From NCBI GenBank assembly GCA_021806765.1, contig JAJZQR010000316.1, positions 1 to 6,315 of the forward strand: a stretch of 6,315 bases of DNA. Direction: 5' to 3'. How positions within the stretch are numbered: the stretch's first letter is position 1; every line of letters begins with the position of its first letter. Below the pieces are notes generated by a model. It searched no databases and had not been told where the DNA came from. It saw only the letters and a program-made list of their open reading frames with translations. The position numbers and the translations under genes are program-made. Below, piece by piece: positions 1 to 4,955 of this stretch. Origin of the DNA: Chloroflexota bacterium (GTDB lineage Bacteria > Chloroflexota > UBA6077).

Positions 1-43
1 CCACGTTGGCGTGTAGGAGTGGCCTCACGAGGAGATGGGACAT

Positions 44-71
44 CTGGACCCCCGCTTTCGCGGGGGTGACG
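44..71. repeat. Palindromic intergenic repeat
   Basis: An 8-bp perfect stem (48-55 with 60-67) closes on a TTTC tetraloop. Read on the minus strand the unit is CGTCACCCCCGCGAAAG followed by CGGGGGTCCAG. This has the shape of the GTCATnCCCGCGAAnGCGGGnATCCAG palindromes scattered between genes in many bacteria. There is no T-run on either side, so it is a poor intrinsic terminator. It lies downstream of the HicB genes and could mark the edge of the element or act as an mRNA 3' stabiliser. The 8-mer ACGTTGGC occurs at 3-10 and again at 69-76, next to the palindrome. I see no gene in 1-172. Confidence 0.6.
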
Positions 72-172
72 TTGGCATCAGACTGTAACTCTATCTACCC
101 GCCCTCGTGAACCATGCCTGGCGGCCCGGGGGCTACTGCTCTCTTAGGAGGCAGACTCGAGGGGAAGTATGG

Positions 173-418
173 TTAGGCGGCGACGTCGACCACTGCGGTG
201 GTGACAGTGGGAAGGGCGTCGCTCTCGGGGACTGGCTCGCCGTGGGCCTCCAGATCCTCGATGCAGACGGCTATGGCCTCCCTGGCCATCGGAATGGCCT
301 CTTCGAGGGTATCACCCTCGGTGATGCAGCCGGGCAGAGCGGGGACGGTCACGGTGTACCCTCCGCCCTCTTCGGGCGGAGCCGGGTTCAAGACTATCCG
401 GTAGTGACGTGTCTTCAC
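173..418 (-). CDS. hicB: HicB-like antitoxin, second tandem copy
   Basis: This 81-aa protein is a stand-alone HicB-type partial RNase H fold. It starts with a strand (RHYRIVLNP, residues 4-12), then GGYTVTVPALPG (19-30) and LEEAIPMAREAIA (38-50). These are the hallmark 'GY.V.VP.LPG' and 'EAI.MAREAI' motifs of the family. HicB proteins bind and block the mRNA-cleaving toxin HicA. The acidic C-terminal tail carries no helix-turn-helix or ribbon-helix-helix domain, so this copy probably cannot bind DNA alone. The start is GTG with a weak GAGG upstream, 8 bases after the stop of the first HicB gene. By eye, 26 of 35 core residues match that neighbour, so it is probably a diverged tandem duplicate. 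Whether it neutralises the same HicA is unknown. Confidence 0.88.
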   Translation of the reverse strand: MKTRHYRIVLNPAPPEEGGGYTVTVPALPGCITEGDTLEEAIPMAREAIAVCIEDLEAHGEPVPESDALPTVTTAVVDVAA

Positions 419-426
419 AACAGCCT

Positions 427-663
427 CTATGCTGCAGGCGCATCTACGTCGATGGACACCGCTTGGGTGCCGGCGTCGTCTTCGGGGATCTCCTCTCCAT
501 CCCGGATCATCCCGCGGATGTGAAGGGCAATGGCCTCCCTGGCCATTGCTATAGCTTCCTCCAGACTGTCACCCTGGGTAAGAATCCCCGGAAGGGCAGG
601 GACCGATACCCAGTACCCACCCTGTTCCTTATCGGGATGCAATAGAATGGTGTAATGTCGCAT
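427..663 (-). CDS. hicB: HicB-like antitoxin, first tandem copy
   Basis: This 78-aa HicB-type antitoxin lies 13 bases after the hicA-like gene, the usual toxin-first order of hicAB. Visible motifs are the first strand MRHYTILLHP (1-10), GGYWVSVPALPG (15-26) and the helix LEEAIAMAREAIALHI (34-49), followed by an acidic tail. The ATG start has a strong Shine-Dalgarno (AGGAGG, 5-base spacing). In this family the antitoxin occludes the HicA active site and often also represses its own operon through a C-terminal DNA-binding domain. That domain is missing here: the protein ends after the RNase H-like core. Regulation may have passed to the ribbon-helix-helix gene at the head of the operon (inference). 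Its position next to the toxin makes it the more likely cognate antitoxin of the two copies. Confidence 0.92.
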   Translation of the reverse strand: MRHYTILLHPDKEQGGYWVSVPALPGILTQGDSLEEAIAMAREAIALHIRGMIRDGEEIPEDDAGTQAVSIDVDAPAA

Positions 664-676
664 CGCTCCTCCTGGC

Positions 677-904
677 CTATAGCAGCTTTCGCAGGTCGTT
701 GGCGGAAAGGCCGGCCTGCTTCAAGATGGACGTTAGGTTGTACGGCGGGATCGTCTTGCTGCTGTGGACGCCGACGGTGACTTTCCCCGGTTTGGTTGGG
801 TGCTTCAGCTGGAGGTGGCTACCCTCTTGGTCTACCTCGTACCAGCCGTCCCGCTTGAGGGCTCGGAGCAGCTCAACAGCCGTGATCCTCGGCAGCCTAG
901 TCAC
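677..904 (-). CDS. hicA: HicA-like mRNA interferase toxin
   Basis: This 75-aa protein matches HicA throughout, a small ribosome-independent mRNA endonuclease with a dsRNA-binding-like fold. It opens with LPRITAVELLRALKRDGW (residues 4-21) and contains the catalytic-histidine motif EGSHLQLKHP (27-36, His30). Then come the basic strand KVTVGVHSSKTIPP (41-54) and a final helix, LTSILKQAGLS (57-67). Length and motif order are normal for the family. I chose the GTG at 902-904 because homology begins there; longer readings of the frame run antisense-like through the upstream gene. The start overlaps the end of the ribbon-helix-helix gene by 8 bases, which implies coupled translation. No key residue appears to be missing, so the toxin may be active. 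Confidence 0.9.
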   Translation of the reverse strand: MTRLPRITAVELLRALKRDGWYEVDQEGSHLQLKHPTKPGKVTVGVHSSKTIPPYNLTSILKQAGLSANDLRKLL

Positions 905-1082
905 GGCTCTCCACCGCCTCCTCACCCACAGTGGGGTGCAGCCCCTTCTCCAGCGCCGCTTCCAGCAGCCACTTGATGGCCGCAGCCCTAGACGGGAAAC
1001 GGTGCTCGAACCGGAAGTCATCGATGCGCCTCAGCAGAGGACGCTCGATGACGAAGGTGAGCATCTGTTTGTCATCTGCCAT
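897..1082 (-). CDS. Ribbon-helix-helix (CopG/Arc-type) regulator
   Basis: This 61-aa protein heads the toxin-antitoxin operon. A short strand (QMLTFVIERP, residues 6-15) is followed by a helix (LLRRIDDFRFEHRF, 16-29), the turn PSR, and a second helix (AAAIKWLLEAALEKGL, 33-48). This is the CopG/Arc/MetJ pattern of DNA-binding dimers. I chose the ATG at 1080-1082 because GGAGGT lies 6 bases upstream; an in-frame GTG further upstream at 1097 would place that sequence inside the gene. Its overlap with hicA suggests it co-operates with the HicA/HicB proteins, most likely as the autorepressor that the two truncated HicB proteins lack (inference). The target could be the CTATAG palindromes at 1148-1173. 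Alternatively it is the antitoxin of a lost partner toxin. Confidence 0.8.
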   Translation of the reverse strand: MADDKQMLTFVIERPLLRRIDDFRFEHRFPSRAAAIKWLLEAALEKGLHPTVGEEAVESRD

Positions 1083-1103
1083 CTGGCCACCTCCCACTTC
1101 ACC

Positions 1104-1132
1104 ATTCTAGCCATCATTTCCACTATTGACAA
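1104..1132 (-). promoter_or_regulatory. Sigma70-type promoter of the RHH-hicA-hicB-hicB operon
   Basis: On the minus strand, TTGTCA (1127-1132) is separated by 17 bases from TAGAAT (1104-1109), close to the sigma70 consensus with ideal spacing. A start near 1097 would give a short leader with GGAGGT just ahead of the ATG at 1082. Its -35 box overlaps that of the divergent promoter by five bases, so the two directions probably compete for polymerase. Confidence 0.65.
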
Positions 1133-1154
1133 GGTGCGACCTAGCGCCTATAGG
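1126..1154 (+). promoter_or_regulatory. Sigma70-type promoter of the divergent plus-strand gene
   Basis: A perfect -35 box, TTGACA (1126-1131), a 17-base spacer and TATAGG (1149-1154) point rightward. Transcription would begin near 1161 and leave a leader of about 77 bases before the candidate start at 1238. The -10 box contains the first of three CTATAG palindromes. Confidence 0.65.
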
Positions 1155-1173
1155 GCCGCTATAGACACTATAG
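1148..1173. promoter_or_regulatory. Candidate operator: three CTATAG palindromes
   Basis: CTATAG, itself a perfect palindrome, occurs at 1148-1153, 1159-1164 and 1168-1173, spaced 11 and 9 bases apart. The first overlaps the plus-strand -10 box and the others cover the start and early leader. Ribbon-helix-helix repressors typically bind short repeated sites spaced about one helical turn apart, and such a protein is encoded 66 bases away. That it binds here is inference. Confidence 0.45.
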
Positions 1174-1174
1174 A

Positions 1175-1207
1175 GCCGGCAGCCGAGAAAGCACCTCGAC
1201 CGCCGGC
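1175..1207 (+). other. Leader hairpin of the plus-strand gene
   Basis: GCCGGC (1175-1180) pairs with GCCGGC (1202-1207), and CGAG (1184-1187) with CTCG (1195-1198), with a 3x3 internal loop and a 7-base terminal loop. It lies between the predicted transcription start and the Shine-Dalgarno at 1223. No T-run follows, so it is not a classic attenuator; it may stabilise the leader or be chance pairing. Confidence 0.3.
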
Positions 1208-1222
1208 ATAGCGACACGAAAC

Positions 1223-1228
1223 GGAGGT
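1223..1228 (+). promoter_or_regulatory. Shine-Dalgarno supporting a non-canonical start
   Basis: GGAGGT is a near-perfect ribosome binding site. The only suitably placed codon in the open, G/C-ending reading frame is ATA at 1238, nine bases downstream. No ATG, GTG or TTG occurs on this strand in any frame between about 1161 and 1346. Confidence 0.5.
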
Positions 1229-1237
1229 TCGCATCGC

Positions 1238-1621
1238 ATATACGATTATAGCGGGCGAAACGGCCACTGGGAGCCACCCGCCGACTTCTTCCGGCTGATC
1301 GGCAGGACCATCGAGCAGGCGATCATCGACCACGAGGCCAGGCACCATGAGCCAGCCGAACGTGGCAGGATCGAGCCGCCCTATCGCGCCTTCCTGGAGG
1401 AGGGAAAGGTAGTGCAGCAGGTAATCGAAGAGGCGCTGGCCAGGCACGTGGCGGATGAGCACGCGCCCTTCTCTCGCAAGGGGAGGCTGAACTTCACCTC
1501 CACGGAGGGCCTGGCGGAGTTCATCCTGAGGATAACCCGGGCCATCATGGAGGACCATCGAACGGAGGAGCACGAGCCGCCTCTAGGTAGCGTCCCGTGG
1601 ATCGATGCCCGTATGAATTGA
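1238..1621 (+). CDS. Hypothetical protein with probable ATA start
   Basis: I do not recognise this protein. Read from ATA it has 127 residues, mostly helical and rich in His and acidic residues. Examples are DHEARHHEPAERGR (31-44), EEALARHVADEHAP (64-77) and MEDHRTEEHEP (104-114); the end is PWIDARMN. Codons between 1265 and 1412 end strongly in G or C, like the rest of the window, so the coding region clearly extends upstream of the first conventional in-frame start (GTG at 1412, giving only 69 aa). A strong Shine-Dalgarno, a good promoter upstream and a terminator downstream make it a self-contained single-gene unit, divergent from the toxin-antitoxin operon. The ATA may be a true rare start, a mutated ATG, or a sequence error. 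No transmembrane segment is evident. Confidence 0.6.
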   Translation: MYDYSGRNGHWEPPADFFRLIGRTIEQAIIDHEARHHEPAERGRIEPPYRAFLEEGKVVQQVIEEALARHVADEHAPFSRKGRLNFTSTEGLAEFILRITRAIMEDHRTEEHEPPLGSVPWIDARMN

Positions 1622-1654
1622 GGAGGGAGCGGAGGAAGCGGATCACATGGCGCA

Positions 1655-1680
1655 GGGGACCGGCTCAGCCGGCCCCTTTT
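1655..1680 (+). terminator. Intrinsic terminator after the plus-strand gene
   Basis: GGGG (1655-1658) plus CCGGC (1660-1664) pairs with GCCGG plus CCCC (1668-1676), with one bulged A and a 3-base loop, followed at once by TTTT (1677-1680). The T-run is on the plus strand, so it ends transcription from the gene stopping at 1621. It also shields the converging minus-strand cluster, whose last gene stops at 1780. I see nothing else in 1622-1779. Confidence 0.7.
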
Positions 1681-1779
1681 CGCTTCGCGTGGAATGCCCT
1701 TGAGGCGCCACCAGCAGGGAGGAAGAATGCCCGGCGATGGCGACCCGGGGGCAGCTGCACGGGAGGCGCGTGCAGCGTG

Positions 1780-2079
1780 CTAAGTTTGCCTCCCGAGAGA
1801 CACTTTCCCGTGGATGATCTGATTCAACCCCACCGCCGCGAAGGCGACAGCCGAGAGCGATTCCACCCAGCCCCTCCAGTCGGTGGGCGCCGGCTGATAG
1901 AGCATCGCCACCTGAGCCAACCAGGCCGCCACGGCGATGAAGGCCGTCAAGATGAATGCTGCCCACCTCTTGGTGGCGGGATCCAGGCTGGCCAGGAAGA
2001 ACACGTTCTCCATCAGCCAGTAGGCCGCGATCGCGGCGCCGGTGGTGGACAGGAAGACCAGGACGTCACGCAGTTCCAT
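1780..2079 (-). CDS. Small three-helix membrane protein, holin-like
   Basis: This 99-aa protein has three hydrophobic stretches: residues about 5-25 (VLVFLSTTGAAIAAYWL), 39-61 (AAFILTAFIAVAAWLAQVAML) and 71-90 (AVAFAAVGL core). The C-terminus is short and basic (GKVSLGRQT). Size, three helices and position as the last gene, directly after a muramidase-like gene, fit a class I phage holin, which forms membrane holes that release the lysin. The sequence alone does not place it in a named holin family. The ATG start has an excellent Shine-Dalgarno (GGAGGTGA, about 5 bases upstream). It lies 55 bases after the muramidase stop, the widest gap in the cluster. It could also be a non-lytic membrane protein of the virion. 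Confidence 0.65.
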   Translation of the reverse strand: MELRDVLVFLSTTGAAIAAYWLMENVFFLASLDPATKRWAAFILTAFIAVAAWLAQVAMLYQPAPTDWRGWVESLSAVAFAAVGLNQIIHGKVSLGRQT

Positions 2080-2099
2080 GTTTCACCTCCACTATTCTC

Positions 2100-2146
2100 G
2101 CTAAGTATCGACACCTCACTTAGCCGGCGAAGCGTTACGCTAACGC
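2100..2146. repeat. Two short inverted repeats between lysin and holin genes
   Basis: GCTAAGT (2100-2106) and ACTTAGC (2118-2124) form a 7-bp stem with an 11-base loop. GCGTTA (2132-2137) and TAACGC (2141-2146) form a 6-bp stem over the last codons and stop of the upstream gene. Neither is followed by a T-run. They could tune read-through or protect the holin mRNA, or be a protein-binding site. Confidence 0.35.
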
Positions 2147-2935
2147 CTGCGGCTCGAACCAGCTCAGGTCACAGCTCACGCCGCCGATTACCGCATCGGC
2201 CTCGTACTGCAACCCTACAGCCCTGGTCCATCCGCCGAAGCCGACGGCCAGGTCCTTCTCGTGTCCGTACTCTGCCACCCACAGCGGAAAGCCCGACAGA
2301 TCTCCCCAGTCAGGGAAGCGAGCCACAACCCAGGCCGCGGTGTGGATGCCGAGTTTGGTGGCGCATGCCGCCCGGGCAGATCGGATCCAGGTGCTCAGGG
2401 CTTCGAAGCTCGGCAAGCCCTGCCCTCGATGTCGACCCAGAGGGAGTGCAGAGAGCCCACCAGGTCCATGACTCGCCGCATGAAAGCCCCCGGTCCGCGC
2501 TGTAATCGGGGAAGAAGTACCCCGAGCAGAGCACCCCGCGGGACTCCAGCGCCTGGAGCTGCCGCACCGTGATCGCCTGCCGCGGCTGGTCCTCCATCGG
2601 GATCCGGACGATTACGTGCTGCACGCCGGCGTCGATCAGGGCCGACACCTGATCGTCGGAGAGCTCTCCCGTGTAGTTAGAGATGTCCGCAACCAAGATC
2701 AGATCGTCGGGTTCAGGGGACGGCTGGGGCTGCTCCCCACCGTCCCCTACTGAGGGGGGAGTGGCGGCCACTGCAGGGTCGGATCGCACGCGAGCGCCAG
2801 CCGGCGTGCCTCCGACGCTAGGGTCGGGTGGTCGGAGGTGTTGCCGAAGGTCCACAGCCATGCCACCAGGTACTGGTTGCGCTGCTCCTCGGCTTTGATG
2901 CGGTTCTGGAGATCCTGAATCGTCTGTTCGTCCAC
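2135..2935 (-). pseudogene. GH25-like muramidase (endolysin), frameshifted three times
   Basis: Three minus-strand frames join into one 267-aa protein if one base is restored at each of three G/C-rich sites, near 2754-2759, 2487-2491 and 2421-2425. The start is GTG at 2935 with AGAAGG upstream. Residues 1-25 are charged and helical, 56-77 form a Pro-rich linker, and 79-267 resemble glycoside hydrolase family 25 lysozymes, which cut the N-acetylmuramic acid to N-acetylglucosamine bond of peptidoglycan. Matching motifs are LILVADISNYTG (79-90), GVQHVIVRI (104-112), the catalytic-type WVDIEG (167-172, Asp169 and Glu171), PLWVAEYG (218-225) and QYEADAVIGGVSCDLSWF (244-261). Position before a holin-like gene supports a phage endolysin. 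As written, the catalytic motif falls in the unread frame, so the gene is dead unless the lesions are sequence errors. The corrected length closing exactly at the stop supports the reconstruction. Confidence 0.75.
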
Positions 2936-2957
2936 TGGGGGCCTTCTTTCTGACCGG

Positions 2958-3272
2958 TTAACCCACGGTCTCGGGGATTTGCTTTTCCTGCTCCTTCAGG
3001 GCCTGCAGATCGTCCGCAGACCTGATAGCCGTTCGAAGTGCATTCCTCTCGTTTCGGAGAGGCTCCACGAGTTTCTCGAGGACGTTCACGCGGCTACGCA
3101 GGTAGTCCACCTGTGCCTGCAGCTTCTCCATCTGCCGCCAGAGGCCCTCCGCTCTCTCGGCCCAGCCGAGTTCCGCCTCCTGGCGGGCCTTCAGCAACTT
3201 CCAGGCGGCTCCAAGGAGAGTGGTAACTGACCCGAGAACTAGAGCGATGATGCCTGCCGTTTCTGCCGTCAT
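2958..3272 (-). CDS. Membrane-anchored coiled-coil protein
   Basis: This 104-aa protein has one N-terminal membrane segment (residues about 5-27, AGIIALVLGSVTTLLGAAW core). A long charged helix with heptad-like Leu/Val spacing follows (about 35-85, for example EKLQAQVDYLRSRVNVLEKL). The membrane end is probably anchored with the helix on one face of the membrane. I recognise no named family. Small TM plus coiled-coil proteins beside lysins and holins are common in phages, where some act as spanins or lysis accessories; this is a possibility, not an identification. The ATG at 3272 overlaps the ATPase stop by four bases (ATGA). AGGAG lies inside the end of the ATPase gene, so translation is coupled. 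An in-frame GTG at 3293 would lengthen it by seven residues but lacks that logic. Confidence 0.72.
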   Translation of the reverse strand: MTAETAGIIALVLGSVTTLLGAAWKLLKARQEAELGWAERAEGLWRQMEKLQAQVDYLRSRVNVLEKLVEPLRNERNALRTAIRSADDLQALKEQEKQIPETVG

Positions 3273-4306
3273 TGCCGCACTATCTCCTCGCACGAAGAGT
3301 TGATGGTCTCAAGCCGCCTGGGATCCAGTGTCAGCCCTGGTTGTTGTTCCTCCGCCTCGTCGTGCTCCATCCGCCGCACCCGCCCCGACTGGTGGGGATC
3401 CTCCGCCTCGGCCATGCCGTAGGGCATCATCCCCTTGTAGCCGAGCCCTTCGGCGTCGACGTAGACCCACCCCTCGATGGGCTTGCCTCGGAGCCCATGG
3501 TGCCGCAGCTCCCGATAGGCGATGGACGACTCCTCCCAGTAGTGCCGCGACTCGTCCCGGTCGGCTCGCATCTCCTTGCCGGTGGGCTCCTTCACGAAGA
3601 CGGCATCGCACCAATCCATCTGAGTGGGCAGGTCCTTGGTGAGGTGGCAGACGATGATGACCAGCCACTCGACGTGTCTGGCCTGGCGGATGGCCCGCTC
3701 CACGGCCAGGATCCCGCCGCGCTCCCCCTGGGGGTGCAGGCTGAGGGATGACTCGTCTATCACCACGATCCGCCGGCAGATCTCGGGAGGCGGGTCCTGG
3801 CCCTCGTCCAGGGCCTCCACCAGGATCTCGATGCCGTCGGCGAAGACGCTGATGGGCTTGAATGTGATCCATGGGCGCCGATCCTGGCGATACATGTTGA
3901 TGCCCAGGACCGCGTAGCCGTGCTGCCCTCTCCACTGCTCCGCCAGACGCACTGCCAGCTGGGTCTTGCCGGCGCCCCTAGGACCCATGATCAGCACCAC
4001 GCCGCTGGAGAGCTTCCGAAGTCGGTTCAGGAAGGGTGTCCAGGGCTCCGAGGTGCCGTCGGCCATGGAGGCGATCCCCTCGGCGGAGGCCCCGCTGAGG
4101 ACGTCCTTGAGCCTCGAGACGTCGATGCCCTCGGGGGTCACCCTGACGCCCAGGTGGGTGGCCAGCCGCTCCGCGCCGTCGATGATGGGGGCGTACTCCG
4201 GAGCGAGCAGCCGCACGGCGCTCCTGACGAGCCTCGCCGTGGCGTCGGGACGGTGGGACTTCGCGCCCTGCAGGTCCTTCAGCAGGTTCGGGATATCGCC
4301 GATCAT
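3269..4306 (-). CDS. P-loop ATPase, possible DNA packaging or assembly motor
   Basis: At 345 aa this is the largest gene here. After a helical N-terminal region of about 100 residues come Walker A GPRGAGKT (108-115), a strand with GINMYRQDRRPW (135-146), and Walker B RIVVIDES (179-186, Asp184 and Glu185). A further strand, WLVIIVCHLTKDLP (214-227), looks like a sensor motif. The strand order and the acidic pair after the second hydrophobic strand fit the RecA-like additional-strand class that includes FtsK/HerA motors, virus packaging ATPases of the PRD1 lineage, and Zot-type inovirus assembly ATPases. I cannot decide among these. No terminase nuclease domain or membrane helix is visible, and the tail (about 300-330) is acidic. 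Start ATG with GAGGAG upstream; it overlaps the preceding gene by ATGA. Neighbours with membrane anchors suggest it works on virion assembly or DNA translocation. Confidence 0.72.
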   Translation of the reverse strand: MIGDIPNLLKDLQGAKSHRPDATARLVRSAVRLLAPEYAPIIDGAERLATHLGVRVTPEGIDVSRLKDVLSGASAEGIASMADGTSEPWTPFLNRLRKLSSGVVLIMGPRGAGKTQLAVRLAEQWRGQHGYAVLGINMYRQDRRPWITFKPISVFADGIEILVEALDEGQDPPPEICRRIVVIDESSLSLHPQGERGGILAVERAIRQARHVEWLVIIVCHLTKDLPTQMDWCDAVFVKEPTGKEMRADRDESRHYWEESSIAYRELRHHGLRGKPIEGWVYVDAEGLGYKGMMPYGMAEAEDPHQSGRVRRMEHDEAEEQQPGLTLDPRRLETINSSCEEIVRQ

Positions 4307-4955
4307 GCAGCAGCTCCTCTAAGATGCGTGGCCAGGAGGCCAAAGAGCGCGAGGCCACCAACGAGGATCCAGATGTCGATGTCGCTCCGTGCGCTTGACG
4401 CTTTCTCGGGCTTGTGGTATACAGAGTCGACGGTTCCTGGCGGGCGTCCCGACCGCGATGCGCCAGGTCGACCGGCTAGGACAGGAGTCGGGTTCCTGAC
4501 ACCAGGGCTAGGGCGGGCACCCCTTTCAGGGTTGTTCGCCGTTTTCTTTTTGCCAACAGCCCCCTTTCTGGTCGGGTAGGTGGTAACCCAGCTCTTGAAC
4601 TTCGTCGACTTCTGGTCGGCGATTGTCTCTATGTGCTGCCTCGTCTTCCGGGAGGCCGAACGATCTCCAGGGTGCTCAGGTAGGCCATACGTCCTCTGCG
4701 CTCGGGAACAGGCTCCCAGTCATCGGACTCCTCGATGGCGGGCACTATGGCCGGCACATACTCCCATCGCCGATCTCTGTCGTGATCGACGAAGAAGTGC
4801 TGATAGACCCAGTCGGAGTCCACCTCGATGACGCTGTTGTCGGGCGCGTCGATGTACGCGAAGCCCTTCCTGTTCGCGCCTATCTCCTCGCGGATTCTCC
4901 GCAGCGCTTCCTCTCGTGACCCGGGGTAGTCGTCCCACAACCGAACGCCCCTCAC
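4303..4955 (-). CDS. Membrane-anchored protein of about 217 aa, one apparent frameshift
   Basis: Two frames cover this stretch. The first (GTG at 4955 to a stop at 4629) gives 108 aa. The second, in the next frame from about 4658 to a stop at 4303, has good codons and no start codon of its own. One base restored in the G/C-rich stretch 4648-4658 joins them into 217 aa that closes exactly at the ATGA overlap with the ATPase gene. The joined protein has an acidic N-terminal part (1-90) with aromatic residues (DSDWVYQHFFVDHDRDRRW, 46-64) and a basic middle (KKKTANNPERGARPSPG, 136-152). A Pro/Gly/Arg-rich linker leads to one C-terminal membrane segment (194-211, DIWILVGGLALFGLLATH). I recognise no family. 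A tail anchor beside the ATPase would suit a virion or assembly-site protein. The GTG start overlaps the upstream stop by GTGA. Confidence 0.6.

Noticed and set aside
107..523. Plus-strand open frame over the HicB genes
   Set aside because: It is antisense to two clear HicB-type genes and has no ribosome site or recognisable protein sequence.
677..1021. Longer 114-aa reading of the HicA frame
   Set aside because: The extra N-terminal 38 residues are Arg/Trp/Ser-rich and overlap the ribbon-helix-helix gene in another frame. HicA similarity starts at the GTG at 904.
1597..2505. Long open plus-strand frame of about 300 codons
   Set aside because: It lies antisense to the holin-like and lysin genes and over the terminator, and has an Arg/Pro/Ser-rich composition typical of an antisense shadow in high-GC DNA. 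The opposite strand has motifs and ribosome sites.
2747..2935. A separate 62-aa gene upstream of the lysin
   Set aside because: Its stop comes immediately after a C6 run, and one extra base continues it into the Pro-rich linker and GH25-like domain with a total length that closes exactly. It is better seen as the lysin N-terminus, although a separate gene cannot be excluded.
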